This document shows positions 41,082 to 48,752 of a stretch of DNA of 64,000 bases, piece after piece. The notes beneath the pieces were generated by a model. The model worked only from the letters and a program-made list of their open reading frames with translations. It made no database searches and was not told where the DNA came from. Origin of the DNA: an uncultured Prevotella sp. GTDB lineage: Bacteria > Bacteroidota > Bacteroidia > Bacteroidales > Bacteroidaceae. Location: the NCBI GenBank assembly GCA_900322035.1, contig ONYL01000006.1:34266-98265 (forward strand), written 5' to 3'. Position 1 is the stretch's first letter; every line of letters begins with the position of its first letter. The translations under genes were made by a program, and so were the position numbers.

Positions 41082-41666
41082 CTAATCGTTAAACTTTTCC
41101 ATGTTCTTACCCCAATCCTTGGAGGCTCTTTTGCGGAGGATGCTCTTAGCCTTATTCTTCATCATGTCGTACATATCATCGCATTTGTACGCCCAGGCCA
41201 AATCTTTCATCAGCTTGGAGTTCTTGGAGAGGAAACGCAACTTCTCCTTGGCGCTCTTAGACAGATTTCGAATGTCGTCAAACTGCTCCATAACAAGCGT
41301 GTCGTCAACACGTTTCAGTACGTCATTGAAATCCATCGTTGCCGACTCGATGATGTCGCAAGCCATGAACAACGTTACGATGAGCGTGTTGATCTCGGCT
41401 TTGTCCTCCTTGGAGATATTCAGAGTTCCGATGTCGATTCTCTCGGCTTCCTCGTTAGCTTCTTTCAGATACTCATAGACGACCTTTGAGAACAACGCCT
41501 CTATCGTCTGACCGATTTGCAACGCAGCCTGGAGGTTGCCTTGTCTCACAAGAACTTGCTGATGGGTACGCATTTCAATTATTCTGGAGTCCATATCAAA
41601 CTGCCTCCGCATCTGCTCCATCATCTCGCTTGGAACGTCACTTGCTTCAAGTTGGTTATTCTTCAT
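41082..41666 (-). CDS. Hypothetical helical protein
   Basis: The ATG at 41666 (ATGA overlap with the upstream mini-protein) gives 194 residues starting MKNNQLEASDVPSEMMEQMR. The protein is almost wholly helical, with coiled-coil segments (QVLVRQGNLQAALQIG; LKEANEEAERIDIG). No function recognised. Confidence 0.6.
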   Translation of the reverse strand: MKNNQLEASDVPSEMMEQMRRQFDMDSRIIEMRTHQQVLVRQGNLQAALQIGQTIEALFSKVVYEYLKEANEEAERIDIGTLNISKEDKAEINTLIVTLFMACDIIESATMDFNDVLKRVDDTLVMEQFDDIRNLSKSAKEKLRFLSKNSKLMKDLAWAYKCDDMYDMMKNKAKSILRKRASKDWGKNMEKFND

Positions 41667-41833
41667 CTCTTGCTTCCTCCATACTCGTAATACTCTTCCT
41701 TGTAGCTCTTGCATTTGTAGTCACCACAAGCATCACCGGTAAGCTGGCATCTCCAGTCCAGCTTATTTGCTCTGTTCGCCTCATAATTGGCGCAATAACG
41801 ACAACTCCTGCAACGTTGGTTCTTATTCTCCAT
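41663..41833 (-). CDS. 56-aa Cys-rich zinc-ribbon-like protein
   Basis: MENKNQRCRSCRYCANYEAN continues DWRCQLTGDACGDYKCKSY. Seven cysteines in pairs (CRSCRYC; CQ...C...C) suggest a zinc knuckle. It is tightly overlapped with the downstream gene. It resembles 40320-40466 in cysteine layout. Confidence 0.6.
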   Translation of the reverse strand: MENKNQRCRSCRYCANYEANRANKLDWRCQLTGDACGDYKCKSYKEEYYEYGGSKR

Positions 41834-41850
41834 GCTCTTTGAACTTTAGA

Positions 41851-41877
41851 GGGAGGGAGGCTCGAAGCCTCTCTCCT
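41851..41877 (-). terminator. Stable hairpin after gene 41887-42657
   Basis: GGAGAGAGGCTTCGAGCCTCCCTCC on the minus strand is a stem with a TTCG-type loop, but has no U-run. It could be a partial terminator or mRNA stabiliser. Confidence 0.45.
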
Positions 41878-41886
41878 AATGGTTTG

Positions 41887-42657
41887 TTACTTATCGGAAT
41901 CGATGTCATAGACTCGGTCCAGTGCCAGCTCTCCCTCGCCTCTTTCAAGATAGAACTTCTTGATGGCGTCAGAGATGCGCATTACCGTAGCCTTGCGGTA
42001 GATCTCACCGACTGGCAGGCCTTTCTTTGAGAGGTCGAAGTTACCGGGCTTTCGCTGAGAGACGATGTTGTGCTCCTTAGCTGCCTTGCTTGCGTCATCC
42101 CACTTATCGTAGCCTTCACAAGCTGAGCTGAGCCACATTGAGATTCTGCGGATAGCTTGGTCGTCGCTGACCTGCTCGAAGTATTCCTCGATGATGCAGA
42201 ACTTAGCGAACACCTGCTGCGACTTGTCAGCGATGGCTTCCTCAATCTGCTGGCGGTTGAACTCGGTGCCGATGGTGAAGTGGAACTGAGGCTTCTCGGC
42301 CGGCTCTGACTTCTCATCCTCTTCTACTGGCTCTGCTTCTGTCTCGACTTCTATTTCGGTCTCGACTTCAGCATTTGACTCGGGCTTTACTTCGGTCTCG
42401 CTCTCAGCTTCGTTATCAGCCTCTACCTGGGAATTGCTCTCTTCCTCGGCCGGAACGATGGCTTCAGCAACTGGTTCTGCGGCTGCTTCCATCTCCTCGC
42501 GCTCAGACTTCTTGCGGTAGTAGGCAATCACAGCGTTAAGACTGCGGCGACCGTGGACGCGCTCATACTCAGTGAATAAACTCTCGTTGGCTTTCAGAGC
42601 CTCATTGAATGACAAACTCTCGAAATTGCTCTTGATCTGTGACTTCAGACTTTCCAT
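41887..42657 (-). CDS. Acidic-linker protein
   Basis: This 256-residue protein has a helical N-terminus (SNFESLSFNEALKANESLF), a Glu/Val/Ala-rich low-complexity linker in residues about 60-120, and a C-terminal domain (FHFTIGTEFNRQQIEEA to ALDRVYDIDSDK). It resembles phage proteins with a flexible linker. It is the first gene after a class B promoter and heads the long middle operon. Confidence 0.65.
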   Translation of the reverse strand: MESLKSQIKSNFESLSFNEALKANESLFTEYERVHGRRSLNAVIAYYRKKSEREEMEAAAEPVAEAIVPAEEESNSQVEADNEAESETEVKPESNAEVETEIEVETEAEPVEEDEKSEPAEKPQFHFTIGTEFNRQQIEEAIADKSQQVFAKFCIIEEYFEQVSDDQAIRRISMWLSSACEGYDKWDDASKAAKEHNIVSQRKPGNFDLSKKGLPVGEIYRKATVMRISDAIKKFYLERGEGELALDRVYDIDSDK

Positions 42658-42691
42658 TGCTTTTGAATTTTAGTGAATAATATGTTTCTTA

Positions 42692-42734
42692 TTTACAAGT
42701 GTAAAGGTAGTGATTTTCACTGGGTTACGCAAAC
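42692..42734 (-). promoter_or_regulatory. Class B phage promoter/operator heading the middle operon
   Basis: TTTACAAGTGTAAA (42692-42705) overlaps the -7 TACCTTTA. The -33 region is TTTGCGTAACCCAGTGAAAA, 20 bp away. Confidence 0.74.
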
Positions 42735-42784
42735 TTTTGAACTTGAAATTTAACACCTAAACATTGTTTAACTTTGAAACATTC

Positions 42785-43174
42785 TCACCCGACTAATCGG
42801 TAGCCAAACGCACCAATAGCTTTCAGCGCCAGCAATACAGACAACAGCAGGATGCTCGTTATAGTGTTGAGCTTCACTTTGCGTACTGACGTTGCTGGTA
42901 TGACAAAAGTGACTATCATGAGCAATGCCACGATGTACCAGTAGCTTGTGCAGAGTCCTACAAACCACCATAGGCAATAAACGATGTCGATGCTCGCTAA
43001 CGTTTTCATCCATGGAGAGTAGTAGGAGATATTCTTCATACCTACCTCTCGGAGAATTTTCTGACCTTTGACAAGTCTTTCAGCATTGAGGTACAGGTAT
43101 TCCTCGTAGCCTATGAAAGCAAACGCAAAAACGTAGAACAGCACCTCGGCTATATCTTTAACGACATAAATCAT
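42785..43174 (-). CDS. Multi-pass membrane protein
   Basis: From the ATG at 43174 the product has 129 residues with three to four hydrophobic segments (VLFYVFAFAFIGY; IDIVYCLWWFVGLC; YIVALLMIVTFVIPA; SILLLSVLLALKAIGAF). The C-terminus is short. It is the last gene of the replication operon; a holin-like role is possible but not supported. Starts upstream at 43189 are weaker. Confidence 0.6.
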   Translation of the reverse strand: MIYVVKDIAEVLFYVFAFAFIGYEEYLYLNAERLVKGQKILREVGMKNISYYSPWMKTLASIDIVYCLWWFVGLCTSYWYIVALLMIVTFVIPATSVRKVKLNTITSILLLSVLLALKAIGAFGYRLVG

Positions 43175-43193
43175 AAACAGTCCTCCCATCGCC

Positions 43194-43505
43194 TTATATT
43201 TTCGCTTTGTGGGTGAGAGCGAAGTTCTGACGGAGCTTATTAAGCACTATTCCTGCTTCCTCAACGGTCACAACGCCTAAATCAACGTTCTTGTCGATGT
43301 CGTACACTTTGGTCCCATCAATGGCTATGATGGGATGGACGCTGCCGTTAATGTCAACCTCGTCCGTGAAATACACATGGTTCTTTGCGTTGGCCAGTCG
43401 GTCTGCATAGTCCTTTTTACGCTTTTTGTCTGCTCTCGCCAAGCGAGAAGCACCGTCTGTGGCGAAATTCGATTCAAACCACTTCTTCAAACTTTCGATT
43501 AACAT
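43194..43505 (-). CDS. Hypothetical 103-aa protein
   Basis: MLIESLKKWFESNFATDGAS then a basic patch (RADKKRKKDYADRLANAK) and a strand-rich middle (VDINGSVHPIIAIDGTKVYD). Soluble. No family recognised. It ends 19 nt upstream of the membrane protein. Confidence 0.6.
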   Translation of the reverse strand: MLIESLKKWFESNFATDGASRLARADKKRKKDYADRLANAKNHVYFTDEVDINGSVHPIIAIDGTKVYDIDKNVDLGVVTVEEAGIVLNKLRQNFALTHKAKI

Positions 43506-43506
43506 A

Positions 43507-43692
43507 TCACTTAAATCTTGAAATTATACTTTTCCGTTTCATGTTGGCATAATACTCTCGGTCGGCTGTGGTTTGCTTGCCAGCCCATTGGATAGCACCT
43601 GCCATCGCATTCTTAGCTATTGTCTTTTCCTCGATGGTGGAGAATATCTCATCATCATCGACAATCTCTAATGCCAGTCTTGCTAAGTTCAT
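43507..43692 (-). CDS. Hypothetical 61-aa protein
   Basis: MNLARLALEIVDDDEIFSTI followed by AMAGAIQWAGKQTTADREYY. Small helical protein in the replication operon between the loader and gene 43194-43505. Function unknown. Confidence 0.55.
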   Translation of the reverse strand: MNLARLALEIVDDDEIFSTIEEKTIAKNAMAGAIQWAGKQTTADREYYANMKRKSIISRFK

Positions 43693-43696
43693 ACGC

Positions 43697-44389
43697 TTAC
43701 TCTTTTTCTTTCGTTGTCAATCGGTAGGAGCCATCCTGGAAGATGACCTTATCGAACATTTCATTGAGCCTATCCGCTATGCGGTCCCCATAATGGGATC
43801 TCATCTCCTGCGGTTTCAGATTGGTCGTCACGATGGTGTATAGCTGTTGGTCGTACCGATACTCCAGCAAATCGACTATCGGACTGAGGACGTTGCCGTA
43901 ATCAAGCGTCTCGGCCGGCTCTCTGCCTATATCCTCGATGGCGAGCATTTCCTTGCTGCGGATGTTGGTATAGAACTTGTAGTCCTCCCTCGTCTTTCGG
44001 ACTATCTCTTTTGCGTCGATAATCTGCATTCCCCACTCTCTGTCAAGTCTACCATTCCTCACAAGCAGGTTGAGAGCGTTCTGGAATGCGTAAACCATCG
44101 TGGTCTTTCCGTTACCGCACGTACCACAAAGGAGAATACCGAACCTCGGCTGCTTAGAGGTGAGTGCTCTCACGAAACTTGCTACGCTCGCTCTCGTCTT
44201 ATCGTCATTGACGAACTGGCGGCGTCTGTATCTCACTTCTGTCTCGTATGCAGCCATGATGATTTTGTATGCGTCAGCCTCCTCAAATGGGAACTTAAAA
44301 CGCGCCCTCGTAATCTTTTGCCGAAGTAGCTGTAATTTCAACACCTCGACGTTTATCTGACCCGTTTTCTGTGTTTTGTCTGCTTCCAT
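43697..44389 (-). CDS. DnaC/IstB-like replicative helicase loader
   Basis: This 230-residue AAA+ protein has Walker A LLCGTCGNGKTTMVYAF near residue 105 and a Walker B-type strand MLAIEDIGREPAETLDYGN near residue 150, followed by sensor-like TTNLKPQEM. The arrangement is that of DnaC-type loaders that place the host DnaB helicase at an origin. It overlaps the initiator gene by about 95 nt. Confidence 0.82.
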   Translation of the reverse strand: MEADKTQKTGQINVEVLKLQLLRQKITRARFKFPFEEADAYKIIMAAYETEVRYRRRQFVNDDKTRASVASFVRALTSKQPRFGILLCGTCGNGKTTMVYAFQNALNLLVRNGRLDREWGMQIIDAKEIVRKTREDYKFYTNIRSKEMLAIEDIGREPAETLDYGNVLSPIVDLLEYRYDQQLYTIVTTNLKPQEMRSHYGDRIADRLNEMFDKVIFQDGSYRLTTKEKE

Positions 44390-45161
44390 GATTTCTAATT
44401 TTGATTTCCGAAATTATCTCGTTGTACTGAGAGTCTATCTTCGTAACTGAGAAGTTGTTCACAATCCAATTCTTGTCGATTGACCTAAGCAACGCTCCAA
44501 AAGCTTCACAAAGCGAGTCGTCATCAACTGGCAGAGGGTAGGTGCGGTTGGTTCTGCTGAACTTGATTTTCTGCAACAGACGTTTCATCGCTACAGCGTC
44601 CTTGGCTGACCAGTAATATTTTTCTCCGTATTGCTCGTAGAAGTAATCCTCAAAAATTACCCTTGCCTTGGTGACAATAGATGGAGTTTTCTTAGCTTTT
44701 TTCTCTTTTGGGGCACGGTCACCGGCAGGTGGCCGTAACTCTTCGTTAGAAGAGTTTATAATATTCTTTATTCTTAATTCTTTAGGTGTGGTCAGTCGTT
44801 GGTCGGTCGTTGGTCGATTGCTGGTCGATTGCTGGTCAGTTTCACTTTCTGGAACGTTGTAATTATCATAGTTTGAGATAGTTATAAGTGTAAATTGGTT
44901 GGTCGATTTCACGACTATTTCTCCGCTTTTCTGAAACCTCTCTAAGCAGGTACGAATTGTCCTTTCTGAGATTCCAGTAATCACTGATAAGCTCTTTCTA
45001 CCAATCACAAGTTGCCCTCTTTTGATAACAATACCACGCCAATTTCTTTCCTTGGTGTTGGCATTTATCAAGAAGTAGATGAACAGATGGACCATATGGC
45101 TATCATCGAACCATTCCCAATCTTGAATCTTCCGATACAACTTTATCCAACCATCATCCAT
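44295..45161 (-). CDS. Replication initiator-like winged-helix protein
   Basis: This 288-residue protein starts MDDGWIKLYRKIQDWEWFDD. The first 110 residues are a winged-helix domain (GQLVIGRKSLSVITGISERT) resembling the phage replisome organiser/DnaD N-terminal group. Then comes a Lys-rich linker (APKEKKAKKTPSIVTKARV) and a C-terminal helical region with RTYPLPVDDDSLCEAFGAL. It should recruit the DnaC-like loader encoded downstream. A class A promoter lies upstream. Confidence 0.75.
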   Translation of the reverse strand: MDDGWIKLYRKIQDWEWFDDSHMVHLFIYFLINANTKERNWRGIVIKRGQLVIGRKSLSVITGISERTIRTCLERFQKSGEIVVKSTNQFTLITISNYDNYNVPESETDQQSTSNRPTTDQRLTTPKELRIKNIINSSNEELRPPAGDRAPKEKKAKKTPSIVTKARVIFEDYFYEQYGEKYYWSAKDAVAMKRLLQKIKFSRTNRTYPLPVDDDSLCEAFGALLRSIDKNWIVNNFSVTKIDSQYNEIISEIKIRNHGSRQNTENGSDKRRGVEITATSAKDYEGAF

Positions 45162-45384
45162 AAAGCATTTCCGTTATAATGAATGAAAGTGTCTGAGTCG
45201 ATTTACGACAGAGTATGCAACCACGTTGTTTCTTCATATTCCATTTCCTTTTATACCGTTTCAAGTAAAAAAGGGGAAGAGGCGAAACGGTTTTCCTCTT
45301 GTCGATGGGCTGCAACCTCCACCTATCCCCATTTGTTGTATATTGCAGGTGTAAAGTTAGCAAAAGTATTTGAAAGAGAAATAC
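45162..45384 (-). promoter_or_regulatory. Class A-like promoter and long leader of replication operon
   Basis: The -7 box TAACTTTA (45352-45359) is 6 bp from a dyad GTATTTC-N5-CAAATAC (45366-45384) with one half-site change. The leader of about 180 nt to the ATG at 45161 includes a CCGTTTC/GAAACGG inverted repeat (45258-45292). No gene is seen within it. Confidence 0.6.
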
Positions 45385-45417
45385 TACGCTCCGATTATTT
45401 TCCTGCGTTAACAATAT

Positions 45418-45897
45418 TTATAAGTTTACATGAATACCCTTTTCTTGGCTGAGTCTCCGCACCTCGGCTGTGTAGTACCTTATCTTCTCCTCCAGCTCGC
45501 TATCAAGCCAATGCTTCTGGGAATGAGCGAGAACGTCAAGCCTATCGATGCGGTTCAGCCCGATTTTGGCGACCAGGTTCTTACGATAACCTATCAGATG
45601 ATCCGCCGACATTCTGTTGCATGAACGGCACTCCGCATTACAATTATCCTCGTCAAAGCGAGTGGCCATGTGGGTGCGACTGAAGTAGTGACCGCAGTCA
45701 ACGTCCTCAAACCTCTTAATCTTTCCACAGGAGATACAGCGAACAAAACCACTCGGCATTGCATCACGCAGTCGTATATACAGCGAGAAAACTCTGTCGA
45801 GCTTCTTCACGAGGTCTGGCTTTCGCTTGGTTCTCTTTTTCGGCTGACCATCATCAGCCTTTCTCTTCTTCGTATTTTTCTTCCAGTATGGTAACAT
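45418..45897 (-). CDS. NinG-like recombination protein
   Basis: This 159-residue protein has a basic N-terminus (KKNTKKRKADDGQPKKRTKR) and a Cys-rich zinc region: CISCGKIKRFEDVDCGHYFSR near residue 53, then NCNAECRSCNRMSADHLIGY. This matches phage lambda NinG (Rap), a Holliday junction-type nuclease. It ends the early operon after the helicase. Confidence 0.82.
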   Translation of the reverse strand: MLPYWKKNTKKRKADDGQPKKRTKRKPDLVKKLDRVFSLYIRLRDAMPSGFVRCISCGKIKRFEDVDCGHYFSRTHMATRFDEDNCNAECRSCNRMSADHLIGYRKNLVAKIGLNRIDRLDVLAHSQKHWLDSELEEKIRYYTAEVRRLSQEKGIHVNL

Positions 45898-45899
45898 AA

Positions 45900-47078
45900 C
45901 TAAAACATTACATTCGTCAATTGCATTCCCTTACTCTTGATGCACCATCGTTCAGTGCCAGGCTTCTCTAATCCGATATTCAGATCATCGACACGTCCAA
46001 AGCGCTTGTAGTTGCCTCCCATGTCAATAACCCAACCGTCTTTGCCCTTGTATGGGCGGATGGCTCTACCAACCATCTGATAATACAGAGCGAGCGACTT
46101 GGTAGGACGCGCAAGGATAATCGTATCTAACGCAGGATGGTCAAATCCAGTGGTGAGGGTTCCTACGTTGGCCACAACTCGAATAACGCCTGACTTGAAC
46201 TTCGTTAAGATGTCTTCACGTTCAGTCTTCGGGGTGGTTCCGGTGACAATGGCTGCTTTGATATCAACGCTTTTCAGTTTCTCCACAAGTGCATCTGCCT
46301 CCTTGACGAAGCGAGTGAATACCAACACACCGTTTCTCGGCACGTGGTTCTTGGGGTGCAACACTCTTATTGCCGTGTATGACAGCTTATCGTAGAAGCC
46401 GGTTCTCTCATACTCGGCAACCAATGATTTCTCGTCAAAGTCTGCTCCAGTGGAATTGCTCTTAACGTTCCTCAAATCGATGGAGGTGAGGTCATAGTAA
46501 TGCAAGTCCGCCAGGAAACCTTTGTTGAGCAATTCAGACACTTGGCAGTAGTACAGCACCTTGGTGAATATCCTCGGCCGTGTTCTCGTAAGAAACTTCA
46601 GTATGGACGTTCCATCAAGACCTCTACCTAAGCGATATGGAGTTGCAGTAAGTCCTACAACCCTTCGGTTCTCTGAATGTATGAATTGTTCGTACATTCC
46701 ACCCTTGGCGTTGACGTTATGGCACTCGTCGATGATGATGTTCTTGAAGTGCTTGAAATCCTCTAAATGGTTCATCACACTACCGATGGTGGCAAACGTT
46801 ATTTTGTTGATGTCCTTGCAGCCTACGGAGGCGGAATAGACTCCACAGTCCCAAACACCGTATGAGCACATCTTCTCGTAATTCTGCTCGGTTATCTCCT
46901 TGGATGGGCAGAAAACAAGCACCGGCTCATTGATACGATAGACCTCGTCTGCTATGACGAGGCTCTTGCCTGAACCTGTCGGAAGCACGACAATACCGTT
47001 GTATCCTTGCTTTGACTCGAAGCAATTCACGATGGCTTCTGACGCTTTCTTTTGATAATCCCTTAATTGATATTTCAT
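45900..47078 (-). CDS. SF2 DEAD/DEAH-type helicase
   Basis: The ATG at 47078 is preferred; an in-frame TTG at 47084 is weaker. The 392-residue protein has Walker A VVLPTGSGKSLVIADEVYR near residue 33, DECHNVNAKGGMYE (DECH box), RVVGLTATPYRLGRG (SAT), and C-terminal GFDHPALDTIILARPTKS with YQMVGRAIRPYKGKDG. These are helicase motifs I, II, III, V and VI. Such enzymes act in phage replication or recombination. Confidence 0.88.
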   Translation of the reverse strand: MKYQLRDYQKKASEAIVNCFESKQGYNGIVVLPTGSGKSLVIADEVYRINEPVLVFCPSKEITEQNYEKMCSYGVWDCGVYSASVGCKDINKITFATIGSVMNHLEDFKHFKNIIIDECHNVNAKGGMYEQFIHSENRRVVGLTATPYRLGRGLDGTSILKFLTRTRPRIFTKVLYYCQVSELLNKGFLADLHYYDLTSIDLRNVKSNSTGADFDEKSLVAEYERTGFYDKLSYTAIRVLHPKNHVPRNGVLVFTRFVKEADALVEKLKSVDIKAAIVTGTTPKTEREDILTKFKSGVIRVVANVGTLTTGFDHPALDTIILARPTKSLALYYQMVGRAIRPYKGKDGWVIDMGGNYKRFGRVDDLNIGLEKPGTERWCIKSKGMQLTNVMF

Positions 47079-47090
47079 AGTCAACGTCTA

Positions 47091-47127
47091 TAAGGGAAAG
47101 AGCAAAGGCTCAGCCTCTGCTCTCCCC
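47091..47127 (-). terminator. Rho-independent-like terminator upstream of helicase gene
   Basis: On the minus strand GGGGAGAGCAGAGGC pairs with GCCTTTGCTCTTTCCC, a strong stem with a T-rich tail, between the SSB-tail protein gene and the helicase gene. It may lower transcription of the last two genes. Confidence 0.6.
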
Positions 47128-47133
47128 ACTTGT

Positions 47134-47802
47134 TTAATCATCTCCGAATGGCAGATCATCACCTTTGTTGTCGGTGCCATCATCTGCGTCCTCGGCTTCT
47201 TCCGGCTTTTCGGGTTCGGGGAACTCGAGACCGAAATCTTTGAGCATCACCTCTCTGTTGGTGCTCTCCTGGGCCCAAATCTCGCTTCTGTCTGAGACTT
47301 GGAATGCCTTTGCCAGCACGAACGTGTTGCTCTCCTTGTCATACGTGTAGGTCACGTAATATCCAGCGAGCGCAATGCAGAAGGTGTTTTTGGCGGAAAG
47401 TCTCTGCTCACGTGTCCCTTGCTTCACCTCTGCTGCGTACTTGGCCACTTCCATAAGGATGGAGTTGTAGGCTTCCTCGGCTCGCTTCTTCATCGCCTTG
47501 ATTTGCTCCAGCGTCTCTTCGAGGTTCATCTTGCGCTTTGGCACCTCATTCTCCTGCAGCACGCAGTATTCTTCTCGAATGTTATGCACTTCGTAATCGT
47601 CGAGCTTGCGTTCTGCCGTTTCGTTGGTTGGGAATGTGGCGTTGAAACACTTGCCGATGTACTTCATCGCATCGGCTGCGGTCTTTATCTTCTGACCTTT
47701 CACTTTCGTGAAGTCCAACTCTACAGGAAACAACTCTTTCTCTGCGTCGCCCAGCACATACTCAATGTGCTTAGGCTCATAATCTTTCAAATTTGCAATC
47801 AT
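47134..47802 (-). CDS. Hypothetical protein with SSB-like acidic tail
   Basis: This 222-residue protein starts MIANLKDYEPKHIEYVLGDA. It has a helical centre (LEQIKAMKKRAEEAYNSIL) and ends GDDLPFGDD. The DDLPF tail matches the C-terminal peptide used by SSB proteins to recruit partners, and the phage SSB-like protein encoded nearby ends in the same DDLPF. Its function may be in the replication or recombination machinery. Confidence 0.7.
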   Translation of the reverse strand: MIANLKDYEPKHIEYVLGDAEKELFPVELDFTKVKGQKIKTAADAMKYIGKCFNATFPTNETAERKLDDYEVHNIREEYCVLQENEVPKRKMNLEETLEQIKAMKKRAEEAYNSILMEVAKYAAEVKQGTREQRLSAKNTFCIALAGYYVTYTYDKESNTFVLAKAFQVSDRSEIWAQESTNREVMLKDFGLEFPEPEKPEEAEDADDGTDNKGDDLPFGDD

Positions 47803-47822
47803 TTTTTTACTCTGAAAATTAT

Positions 47823-48260
47823 TTATAAATACTCTTGCATTCTTTCTATCTGTTGCTGAGCGTAAATCAGCATTTCGTTCTCATGCGGCTCCGGCAGGTA
47901 GAGACCTGCTACCGCACTCGAGTAGTTGCGGAACCGTTCGATAGCGGTAGTCATCTCTGCTGTCGTCAAATCACTCGAACTTCGTATAGCCTTAACTTTC
48001 TGGCCTCTCTTGTTGGTTCGTTCGACGGTGAAGATTTCAGCATTGACACGCTTCTTGAAGATTTCGTATTTCACCTCTTCCAAGGTGTAACCAAACTCAG
48101 AAGCAAAGTAACCAAGCAAGACATGCAGATAAGCGTTTTGGGAGGTGGAACGTTGACGATGCTTTCGCTTCACTTCAACGATTCCACCCTTTTTGTACTG
48201 CTCATTACAATACTCTTTGTATTTGTCACGCTCAAATTCGTTTTCAAGATTGAATATCAT
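47823..48260 (-). CDS. NinB-like protein
   Basis: This 145-residue protein has EVKRKHRQRSTSQNAYLHVL and YFASEFGYTLEEVKYEIFKK, which resemble phage NinB/YbcN proteins, implicated in recombination mediated by single-strand binding. The C-terminus is helical (NEMLIYAQQQIERM). It is 2 nt from the next gene in the early operon. Confidence 0.68.
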   Translation of the reverse strand: MIFNLENEFERDKYKEYCNEQYKKGGIVEVKRKHRQRSTSQNAYLHVLLGYFASEFGYTLEEVKYEIFKKRVNAEIFTVERTNKRGQKVKAIRSSSDLTTAEMTTAIERFRNYSSAVAGLYLPEPHENEMLIYAQQQIERMQEYL

Positions 48261-48262
48261 GA

Positions 48263-48751
48263 TTAGAACGGTAAGTCATCAACTGAGCCAATCGGTACAC
48301 CTTGTGCGTCAACGTTAGGTGAGAAAGGCTGTTGAGACTGAGCACTCTGCTGAGCTTGCGCTGCTGGAGCCTGCTGTGGCGCCGGCTGCTGCACTTGCTG
48401 TTGTGTCGGTTGCTGCGAGGGTTGCTGACGCTGATACGGCTCTATCTTATAGCCAGTGATGTCAGTTATCCACTTCTTCACTCCGTCCTTCTCGTAGGAA
48501 CGGCCGTTGAGGGCAAACGAGACTACTACGATGTCACCAACCTTGAAATTGTCAAGCTGCGCGCAGTTCATCTGCAGAAACTGGAACTGAGGATAATTCT
48601 CGTACTTTTGGCCAGTGTACTGATCGTAGTGCGATGCGTCCTGCGATGCGTCCAACACTATCTGCCTCTTTTGAAAGGTGTTGCCACTCTTGGTTGGTAT
48701 TGAGGTGGTCTGACCAATCTCAAATACCCTTCCTATAATCTGATTAGCCAT
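48263..48751 (-). CDS. DUF3127/SSB-like protein
   Basis: This 162-residue protein starts MANQIIGRVFEIGQTTSIPT and has an OB-like N-terminal domain of about 105 residues (KVGDIVVVSFALNGRSYEK), then a Gln/Pro/Ala-rich linker and the C-terminal DDLPF. DUF3127 proteins in Bacteroidetes phages are SSB-like. The DDLPF tail fits partner recruitment. It lies between DUF1351 and NinB-like genes. Confidence 0.8.
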   Translation of the reverse strand: MANQIIGRVFEIGQTTSIPTKSGNTFQKRQIVLDASQDASHYDQYTGQKYENYPQFQFLQMNCAQLDNFKVGDIVVVSFALNGRSYEKDGVKKWITDITGYKIEPYQRQQPSQQPTQQQVQQPAPQQAPAAQAQQSAQSQQPFSPNVDAQGVPIGSVDDLPF

Positions 48752-48752
48752 A

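Noticed and set aside
773-45384. CRISPR array or transposon repeats
   Set aside because: The repeated dyads are single copies kilobases apart at promoters; there are no spacers, terminal inverted repeats or transposase.
45183-45452. 89-codon plus-strand frame in the replication leader
   Set aside because: It is antisense to the leader and promoter of the initiator gene; no start context or domain is visible.
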